A stretch of DNA of 11,306 nucleotides from Christensenella sp. UBA4379. Lineage in GTDB: Bacteria > Bacillota > Clostridia > Christensenellales > Aristaeellaceae. Positions 5,516 to 11,306 of this stretch are shown here, piece after piece. The notes beneath the pieces are model-generated. The model was given only the letters and a program-made list of their open reading frames with translations. It was not told where the DNA came from and ran no database searches. Position 1 is the stretch's first letter. Every line of letters starts with the position of its first letter. Location: the NCBI GenBank assembly GCA_002391225.1, contig DGRV01000065.1, positions 49,281 to 60,586 on the forward strand, given 5' to 3'. Made by a program: the position numbers and the translations under genes.

Positions 5516-6880
5516 ATGAACTTCTTCGCCATGCTTTCGGAAGCATTTCTGAAAATCCTGTTCTCCACCTCCAGCCCGTCCTTCTATTCCATCGCCACCA
5601 GCAGCCTGTTTATCCTGGGACTGGTCGGCATCTTCCGCAAATGCGGCATCAAATGGTGGATGGCGCTGATTCCCTGCGTGCGGGATTATCAGCTGGGCCG
5701 GGCGGCGGGCCGCGAAGATGAAGGCCGCTTTGCCGCCGTCATGCAGGGCGTCCTCGCCTTGATCGCGCTGCTTTATCTCTTTGCGCCGCAGGATCCTTCC
5801 GCTTCGGAACGTTTTTACGATTTTCTGTCGATCGTCGAGCTCGTTGTTCAGCTCGTCTACGGGATCTACATTATCCGCGTCTATATAGGCCTGGACGAGG
5901 TGTTTTCCCAGAAGCCCAGGTGGATCATCCTGTGGATTTTCCTGGATTGGCTGCCCGCCCTCCTCTTTGGCTGGGACAAGCAGATTCAGCCCCAGTGGAC
6001 GGTTTCCGACATGGAAAACGAAGTCTCCCACTATTTTTCCAACCAGAAAGCCGCCGTGCTGGACCAGGGCCTGACCGTCAACCTGGAGGAAAGGACCGCC
6101 ACCGAGTTTTTCAAAAAGAAATATCTTCTGCGCGACATCCACATGTACATCAAGCCCGGCCACATGGTGCTGCTGCTGGGCGGGTCCGGCGCGGGCAAAA
6201 CCACCTATCTGAACGCCGTCAACGGCTACGAAAAGGCCAAGGCCGAGGTGGTGCTAAACGGCCGGAACATGTACAAGGATTACAAGGACATGCAGTATGA
6301 AATCGGCTTCGTGCCGCAGCTGGACCTGATGCGCGGCTCGGACACCGTATACCGCACCCTCATGGACGCCGCCGCCCTCCGCCTGCCCGCCGACTTTTCA
6401 AAGGCGGAACGCCAGGCCCGGGTGGAGGAGGTCATGAAGATCTTCGGCCTGACCCCGGTGCAGAAAAACCTGGTCAGCAAGCTCTCCGGCGGCCAGCGCA
6501 AGCGCCTGTCCATCGCCATGGAGTTCATCTCCAACCCCAGCCTCTTTATCCTGGACGAGCCGGACAGCGGTCTGGACGGCGTCATGGCCCGGGAGCTGTT
6601 CCAGCAGCTGCGCCAGATCGCCGACCAGGGCAAGATCATCATCGTCATCACCCACACGCCGGACCGGGTCATCGACCTGTTCGACGACGTCATCGTCCTG
6701 GCCAAGGACGCCAACCGCACCGGGCGGCTGGCCTACTTCGGCCCCATCCAGGATGCCAGAACCTTCTTTGGCAAGGAACGGATGGAAGAGATCGTCAAAA
6801 CCATCAACCGCAAGGAAGAGGGCGGCGAGGGCCGGGCGGACGAATTTATCCTCAAATACGCGGAGGTGCAGCATGGCTGA
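5516..6880 (+). CDS. ABCG-type ABC transporter ATPase with N-terminal membrane domain
   Basis: The 454-residue protein is the nucleotide-binding subunit of an ABC transporter. Residues 1-155 are not ATPase: they have about four hydrophobic helices (roughly 24-41, 73-91, 103-122, 136-152), with FRKCGIKWWMALIPCVRDY (40-58), a pattern like the small DUF5684-type membrane family. The ATPase covers about 185-415: Walker A GGSGAGKT (222-229), Q-loop Gln268, signature LSGGQRKR (323-330), Walker B LFILDEPD with catalytic Glu348, D-loop SGLD (351-354), switch His380. The signature, YLNAVNGYEKA after Walker A, and RLAYFGP near the end are typical of the ABCG/White family. In that family the ATPase precedes the membrane domain in one chain; here the membrane part is the next gene, overlapping by 8 nt. 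Substrate and direction are not shown. Bacterial ABCG-like systems are usually taken as exporters. Confidence 0.92.
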   Translation: MNFFAMLSEAFLKILFSTSSPSFYSIATSSLFILGLVGIFRKCGIKWWMALIPCVRDYQLGRAAGREDEGRFAAVMQGVLALIALLYLFAPQDPSASERFYDFLSIVELVVQLVYGIYIIRVYIGLDEVFSQKPRWIILWIFLDWLPALLFGWDKQIQPQWTVSDMENEVSHYFSNQKAAVLDQGLTVNLEERTATEFFKKKYLLRDIHMYIKPGHMVLLLGGSGAGKTTYLNAVNGYEKAKAEVVLNGRNMYKDYKDMQYEIGFVPQLDLMRGSDTVYRTLMDAAALRLPADFSKAERQARVEEVMKIFGLTPVQKNLVSKLSGGQRKRLSIAMEFISNPSLFILDEPDSGLDGVMARELFQQLRQIADQGKIIIVITHTPDRVIDLFDDVIVLAKDANRTGRLAYFGPIQDARTFFGKERMEEIVKTINRKEEGGEGRADEFILKYAEVQHG

Positions 6881-8345
6881 ATTCAATGAAACCAAGACCG
6901 TCCGCGCCCGCGGGGTCAGACACTCCGGCAGAGACAGCCAGGTGCTGATCTACCTGGGCAAGCAGTTCCGCTTTTTCGTCAACGAGAACGACTGGAAGGT
7001 CCTGCCCATGGCGGCCATCATCGCTGCCCTGGTGTCGATGGTGATCCGGCGGAAATTTTTCATCAACATGGAAGGCAGCCTCATCGGCGGCTTCGCCCTG
7101 ACCTGCGTGGCGATCTGGAACGGATGCTTCAACTCCATCCAGGCCGTCTGCCGGGAGCGCCCCATCATCAAGCGGGAGCACCGCTCCGGCATGCACATCA
7201 CCTCCTACGTGGCCGCGCACATGATCTATCAGTTCCTTCTGTGCGCCGCGCAGACGGCGCTGAGCATCTACGTGCTGGTCCTGATGGAAGTGCCAATCCC
7301 CGCCAAAGGCTTCATGACACCCTGGATGGTGGTGGATCTGGGCATCAGCATGCTGCTGATCTCCTATGCGTCGGACATGATGAGCCTGTTTATCTCCAGC
7401 CTTTCCCACACCACCACCGGGGCGATGACCGTGATGCCCTTCGTGCTGATCTTCCAGCTGGTCTTTTCCGGCGGCGTCATTCCCCTGCCCGCCTGGGCCC
7501 AGGTATATTCCAACTACACCATCTCCAACTACGGCATGAAGGCCATCATCTCCCAGTCCGGCTACAATGAGCTGCCGATGGAGACCGCGTGGAAGACGCT
7601 CAACTCCATGCGGAACAAGGAAATCGGCGGCACCTTCACCCTGGGCCAGGTGCTGGACCTGCTGGACAGCCCCGCCATCGAATCCCGGCGGGACATGGAA
7701 GTGATGAAGTCCATGACCCTGGGCGAGGCGGCGGAGATCCTGAACAAGGCAGACAGCACCCTGCACATCCGGGACACGGTCGTCACCCGTCCCATGACGG
7801 TCAAAAGCCTGCTGGAGCTGTTAAACAGCACCGAGATCATGCAGAAGATCGGCAGCATCCAACTGCTTCCGGACAGCGTGTTCACCCAGCAGCTGACCGT
7901 GTCCGAGCTGCTCCAGTCCCTGTTGACGAACCCGGACAACGCCCCCCTGCTTGAAAAGGAAATCGGCATGAATCTCACGCTGGGCCAGGTGCTCGATCTG
8001 ATCCACGCCCAGGAGCTGACCAACACCTTCCAGGACCAGAAGCTCAACGACACCATCACCCTGGGGAACATCGTCGACTTCCTCAAAAACAACGAGGCCA
8101 TCCAGGCCCGGCGGGACCAGACCTTCACCCTGAAGACCACCTTCGGGGAGCTGTTTAGCCTCTTTGGCGAACAGGAGGTGCAGCGCCTCGTCGAGCAGAA
8201 GACGGCCGAAGCCAGTAGGAAGCCCGAATACGCCCGCACGGAAGAAAACATCGTCCACAACTGGCTGATGCTGGGCGTGTTCATCTTCGGCTTCGCCCTG
8301 GCGTCGATCCTGGTGCTGGAGCTGATTGATAAGGATAAGAGGTAA
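6873..8345 (+). CDS. ABC transporter membrane subunit (ABC2/ABCG type) with seven-repeat insert
   Basis: The 490-residue protein is the membrane partner of the preceding ATPase. The ATG at 6873 follows GGAGG (6862-6866) by 6 nt and overlaps the ATPase stop (6880), indicating coupled translation. Six hydrophobic helices fit the ABC2 fold: about 43-58, 70-88, 112-139, 150-175, 182-204 and 463-484. CRERPIIKREHRSGMHITSY (93-112) matches the ABCG-like element before the third helix, where family members have RERxxxxRE. Between helices five and six, where ABCG proteins have their external loop, lies an insert of about 250 residues. Residues 256-449 hold seven copies of a unit opening T(L/V/F)(G/S/K), e.g. 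TLGQVLDLL, spaced 26, 27, 33, 27, 27 and 27 residues. By family topology this faces outside the cell. Most ABC2 subunits of this size have no such array; its function is unknown. Confidence 0.9.
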   Translation: MAEFNETKTVRARGVRHSGRDSQVLIYLGKQFRFFVNENDWKVLPMAAIIAALVSMVIRRKFFINMEGSLIGGFALTCVAIWNGCFNSIQAVCRERPIIKREHRSGMHITSYVAAHMIYQFLLCAAQTALSIYVLVLMEVPIPAKGFMTPWMVVDLGISMLLISYASDMMSLFISSLSHTTTGAMTVMPFVLIFQLVFSGGVIPLPAWAQVYSNYTISNYGMKAIISQSGYNELPMETAWKTLNSMRNKEIGGTFTLGQVLDLLDSPAIESRRDMEVMKSMTLGEAAEILNKADSTLHIRDTVVTRPMTVKSLLELLNSTEIMQKIGSIQLLPDSVFTQQLTVSELLQSLLTNPDNAPLLEKEIGMNLTLGQVLDLIHAQELTNTFQDQKLNDTITLGNIVDFLKNNEAIQARRDQTFTLKTTFGELFSLFGEQEVQRLVEQKTAEASRKPEYARTEENIVHNWLMLGVFIFGFALASILVLELIDKDKR

Positions 8346-8364
8346 ATAGTTTTTATAAGCAACC

Positions 8365-8404
8365 ACGGCGGACAAGTCCGGATCATCCGGCTGTCCGCCG
8401 TTTT
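8365..8404 (+). terminator. Rho-independent terminator of the ABC operon
   Basis: ACGGCGGACA (8365-8374) pairs with TGTCCGCCGT (8392-8401) and ends in TTTT. The loop contains a second stem, CCGGAT/ATCCGG. It begins 20 nt after the permease stop. Confidence 0.85.
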
Positions 8405-8431
8405 GTATGCCGGAAAGGTTGTCGCTCTCTT

Positions 8432-8460
8432 CTGACAGATCGTTTTTTCAGACGTATCAA
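8432..8460 (+). promoter_or_regulatory. Probable sigma-A promoter for the M4 peptidase gene
   Basis: CTGACA (8432-8437, five of six) and TATCAA (8455-8460, four of six) are 17 nt apart, just downstream of the operon terminator. Transcription would start near 8467, about 50 nt before the ATG at 8518. The position argues for a separate transcription unit. Confidence 0.5.
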
Positions 8461-8517
8461 CAGAAGGGAACGCAAAGGCGTTTCCTTCACCAAACGAACG
8501 AAAAGGATGTGTATAAC

Positions 8518-11136
8518 ATGTTCAGATTTTGGAAGCATGGCAAGAAATGGCTGGCCGGGCTGCTGGCGTGCGCGATGCTGGCGACCGGTGCGGCCACGCT
8601 GGCGGAGGCGGCGGGCACTCCTCCCGCGCCCGCGCAGAGCGCTGCTCAGGAGAAGGCCCCGGAATTCACCATCGAGACTGAGGACAGCCTGATGACCAAG
8701 GCGGGGCTCGATACGAGGGCCTGGGACGAAGCGGTCGCCTGGGAAAAGGACAACGGCCTTTCCTTCCCCTTCACGGAGGAGGAGCTGCTGGCGGCCAACC
8801 CGGACACCCGGATCCTGCGCCAGGACGGGCGCATCTACATGATCGACCGGGCGGAGGCCCTGGGCACCGTCACCGAGCCCATGGAGGCCTACCGGACCGT
8901 CTGCCGGCTGAGTAAAATGCTGGGGGCCGCGGAGGACGCCGACCTGCGTCTGTGGTCCGTGGTCACCACGCCGATGGGACTCAAGGTATACGTGTTCCAG
9001 CAGGTCTACGAGGGGCTGACGGTGATCGCCAGCACGGTCAAGATCATCACCGACCAGGAAGGCAACGTGCAGACGGTGATCAGCTCCCTTTCCGCCGAAA
9101 TGCCGGAGAGCACCGGGGTCACCGAGATCACCGCGGAGCAGGCGGAAAGCGCCGTCCGGCAGGTGATGGCCGAGCAGGGCATGGAAGACAGCGTGATGCC
9201 GGAATACACCACCCGCGCCATCATGCCGCTGAAAAACGAGATGGACGACGAGGACGACGAGGTCTACCCAGACCGGCTGGTGTGGATCGTGTACTCCGAA
9301 AACCCCCGCATCGCCGACGGGGCGGTGGTGGACCTTCCCTACCTGGCCCACTATGTCGGGACGGACGGGACCTATCTCCATCACAACGCCGTCACGATGC
9401 CGGGCACTTCCTCCGCCCAGGGCGGCTTCCCGGCCGAATACGCCTTTGAGTTCATGGAAAAGGGCGAGTGGAGCGGCGCCATCCAGGGCCGCGGCAAAAC
9501 TACGATGGAGATCACTGTTCCCGTGATGCGGGACACCCGCACCGGGGCCTGGTATCTGGGCGACCCGGAGCGGAAGATCGCCCTGGGCGACTTTGCCACC
9601 ATGGCCTACGGCGACAAGACCGTCAAGCTCCTTTCCAGCCCGGAAAACGGCGGCTGGGAGGAGGAAGACCTGATCACCTACTACAACCTGATCCGCGCTT
9701 GGGATTACTATGCCGAAATGGGCTGGATCGGCCCGGACGGCATCGGCACCCCGGTCCTGCTGCTGAAGGGGATGTGCCTCAAAAACGGCGAGGACCTGGA
9801 AAACGCCTGCTACATCGGCCTGGTCAAGGGCTGGCAGTGCTTCGCCTACGGCAAAAACTCCTGGCTGGGCCAGGGCCTGGACGTGCTGACCCACGAGTTC
9901 ACCCACGGGGTCACCACCACACTGATGAACACCAACCTGTATTTGAACGACGCCGGGGCGATCAACGAGGCCATGTCCGACATCATGGGCAACCTCTGTG
10001 AAGCCACCCACGGAGAGGGAGACGAGCTCTGGTCCCTGGGCGAAAACACCAGCATGATCATCCGTTCCATGCTGGACCCCCACCGCTACGGCCAGCCGGA
10101 GTATGTGTGGGACCTCTACTACGGCCCCCACACCGACGCTCCCAACGAGCTGAACGACCGGGGCGGCGTCCACATCAATTCCTCCCTGCTGAACCTGGTC
10201 GCCGCCCGGCTCTGCGCCGAATCCGGGATGCCGCTGGACACCGCGAAGCGCTTCTGGATCACCGTGGCCTGCGGCATGACCCCGGTGATGGACTATCCGC
10301 AGATGGCGGACCTGCTCCGCTGGGCCGTTTCAGCCAGCGGCTGTGAAGCCTACGGCCCCCAGGTGGAGACCCTGATCGCCCAGACCCGCATGGCGGAGAC
10401 GGAGATCCCCGATACCCTGGGCGACAATCAGGTGCTGGTGCGCCTCCAGCTGCCCGACACCGGCGATATTACCGACGAGCGCTGGGTACTGGTGGCCCTC
10501 CAGGTGGACTTTGCCGGGATCATGAACCAGCTCAGTCAAATCAAGTCCCTGGCATTCGGCGTCTGGAAGGCCCTGTGGGGCGGCGACGAAGAACGCGCGG
10601 CCCTGGAAAAGCAGTTCAGCGAGTTCAGTGAAAGCTGGCGGCTGGACGAGCTGCTGGTGGCCCTTCAGGAAGGGGACGACAGCGCTTTTGACACCCTGCT
10701 GGGCCACATCTTTGAGGGCGCCGTCACCCAGCACATGACGTGGCGCGCCGGAGAAACCCAGACCGCCGCGATGGTGGTCCGGAACCTGCCCACCGTGTAC
10801 CTGCTGATGAACATGGACGAAACGGACCTGTCCCTCAAGGGCCTCGCGGTGCTGATCGGCAAAAGGTGGTACGACCTGACCGGCATGACGGCCCTGACCG
10901 AGAAGGGGGATCCTGAATCCGAAGCCAGGCTCACCGAGGACATGAACGAGATGGTGGAAGACCTGATGAACCTCCTGCTGAACGAGCCCGACCCCGAAAA
11001 GGCCGCGCCTGCCCAGGAAAAGCTGACCACCATCGACCTCCCCACCGAGGGCCTGAGCCAGATCCGTCTCCCCGAACCGGAACCCGAAGCGGAAGCACCC
11101 GCTGCGGAAGAGCCGGTTCCTCAAGCGGCGGAGTAA
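8518..11136 (+). CDS. Secreted M4-family (thermolysin-like) zinc metallopeptidase
   Basis: This 872-residue zinc endopeptidase is predicted to be exported. The start is ATG 8518 after AAAGGA (8501-8506); longer frames from 8407 would begin before the predicted promoter and bury the signal peptide. Signal: residues 1-32, basic MFRFWKHGKK then a hydrophobic run ending near LAEAA. Residues about 50-300 are the propeptide (FTP/PepSY-like: LRLWSVVTTPMGLKVYVFQQ, LTVIASTVKI), which in this family inhibits and folds the enzyme. Catalytic core about 315-620: zinc-binding HEFTH (459-463, Glu460 catalytic), third ligand Glu484 in GAINEAMSD, and His552 in GGVHINSS, the counterpart of thermolysin His231. 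All key residues are present. Residues about 625-850 form a C-terminal region I do not recognise (VALQVDFAGIMNQL, VYLLMNMDETDL), and the end is an acidic proline-rich tail, PEPEPEAEAPAAEEP. The gene is monocistronic. Confidence 0.93.
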   Translation: MFRFWKHGKKWLAGLLACAMLATGAATLAEAAGTPPAPAQSAAQEKAPEFTIETEDSLMTKAGLDTRAWDEAVAWEKDNGLSFPFTEEELLAANPDTRILRQDGRIYMIDRAEALGTVTEPMEAYRTVCRLSKMLGAAEDADLRLWSVVTTPMGLKVYVFQQVYEGLTVIASTVKIITDQEGNVQTVISSLSAEMPESTGVTEITAEQAESAVRQVMAEQGMEDSVMPEYTTRAIMPLKNEMDDEDDEVYPDRLVWIVYSENPRIADGAVVDLPYLAHYVGTDGTYLHHNAVTMPGTSSAQGGFPAEYAFEFMEKGEWSGAIQGRGKTTMEITVPVMRDTRTGAWYLGDPERKIALGDFATMAYGDKTVKLLSSPENGGWEEEDLITYYNLIRAWDYYAEMGWIGPDGIGTPVLLLKGMCLKNGEDLENACYIGLVKGWQCFAYGKNSWLGQGLDVLTHEFTHGVTTTLMNTNLYLNDAGAINEAMSDIMGNLCEATHGEGDELWSLGENTSMIIRSMLDPHRYGQPEYVWDLYYGPHTDAPNELNDRGGVHINSSLLNLVAARLCAESGMPLDTAKRFWITVACGMTPVMDYPQMADLLRWAVSASGCEAYGPQVETLIAQTRMAETEIPDTLGDNQVLVRLQLPDTGDITDERWVLVALQVDFAGIMNQLSQIKSLAFGVWKALWGGDEERAALEKQFSEFSESWRLDELLVALQEGDDSAFDTLLGHIFEGAVTQHMTWRAGETQTAAMVVRNLPTVYLLMNMDETDLSLKGLAVLIGKRWYDLTGMTALTEKGDPESEARLTEDMNEMVEDLMNLLLNEPDPEKAAPAQEKLTTIDLPTEGLSQIRLPEPEPEAEAPAAEEPVPQAAE

Positions 11137-11157
11137 GAATCCTATACCAAACACAAA

Positions 11158-11194
11158 GGGCTGCTGCAGACGAAACTGCAGCAGCCCCTCTTAT
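11158..11194 (+). terminator. Terminator-like hairpin after the M4 gene
   Basis: GGGCTGCTGCAG (11158-11169) pairs perfectly with CTGCAGCAGCCC (11176-11187) over the loop ACGAAA. The tail CTCTTATAT is only moderately U-rich. It starts 21 nt after the stop codon. Confidence 0.75.
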
Positions 11195-11235
11195 ATGAGC
11201 AAATTGTCAAGATTTCAAAAATTCCCGGGGAGGTT

Positions 11236-11306
11236 TGGAGGGACCGCAGTCCCTCCATGATCAATCCGCAGCAGCGACATGCGCGGTGCGAGGATGAATT
11301 TTTGCG
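11236..11306 (+). repeat. Dispersed repeat, hairpin plus AATCCGCAGC tail (second copy, cut by window end)
   Basis: TGGAGGGAC (11236-11244) pairs with GTCCCTCCA (11249-11257), then ATGATCAATCCGCAGC, CATG, CGCGG, GCGAGGA and ATTTTTGCG follow. The minus strand of 5146-5215 has the same order with a different hairpin sequence but conserved tail. The arms differ yet stay paired, as expected if the hairpin is selected. Confidence 0.65.

Noticed and set aside
5516..8345. The ABC transporter as exporter of the LysM double-glycine peptide
   Set aside because: Double-glycine leaders are cut by C39-peptidase ABC transporters. The ATPase here has no C39 peptidase domain and is of the ABCG type, so the link is not supported.
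8407..8517. Upstream ATG as start of the M4 peptidase
   Set aside because: It lies three bases after the operon terminator and before the predicted promoter, and would place 37 residues ahead of a normal signal peptide.
8383..10173. Long minus-strand open frame antisense to the M4 peptidase (596 codons)
   Set aside because: It is a high-GC shadow with repetitive His/Val/Gly/Asp composition, crosses the operon terminator and opposes a gene with all catalytic residues in place.

Overview
The window is a GC-rich stretch with Gram-positive (Bacillota) character. Genes have strong purine-rich Shine-Dalgarno sites, secreted proteins carry signal peptides of the MKKLFAALLSLCLML type, rho-independent hairpin terminators are common, and the gaps between genes are full of short dispersed palindromes. 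A plant-polysaccharide enzyme beside secreted peptidases fits an anaerobic gut or rumen clostridial-type organism, perhaps Christensenellales. The lineage is an inference from style; there is no marker gene here.

Layout. (1) Positions 1-987 hold the 3' part of a GH51 alpha-L-arabinofuranosidase; the window opens at its acid/base glutamate. (2) Positions 988-1867 are non-coding: AT-rich and purine-rich tandem repeats, a terminator-like hairpin, a 270-bp element with 36-bp imperfect terminal inverted repeats and a strongly structured interior, a perfect 20-bp hairpin, and a GGAGACAG palindrome. (3) Positions 1868-2878 hold two small forward genes: a peptide with a double-glycine leader and a LysM domain, then a secreted 180-residue protein of unknown function, closed by two terminators. 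(4) An S41-family serine peptidase is on the minus strand (3158-4936). (5) Positions 4937-5515 hold a palindrome in the S41 leader, a large foldback repeat, and a clear promoter for the next operon. (6) Positions 5516-8345 are a two-gene operon for an ABCG-type ABC transporter: an ATPase with an unusual N-terminal membrane domain, overlapping by 8 nt with its membrane subunit. The membrane subunit carries an insert of seven roughly 27-residue repeats between its fifth and sixth membrane helices. A terminator follows. (7) Positions 8518-11136 encode an M4 (thermolysin-like) metallopeptidase with its own promoter and terminator. The window ends in another copy of the dispersed repeat seen near 5146-5230.

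How the genes may work together. Most products act at or outside the cell surface: arabinofuranosidase (possibly cytoplasmic), LysM peptide, secreted protein, two exported peptidases and an ABC transporter. No operon joins them beyond the ATPase/permease pair, so a shared pathway is not shown. The most distinctive items are the repeat insert in the ABCG permease, the double-glycine-leader LysM peptide, and the structured 270-bp mobile-looking element.
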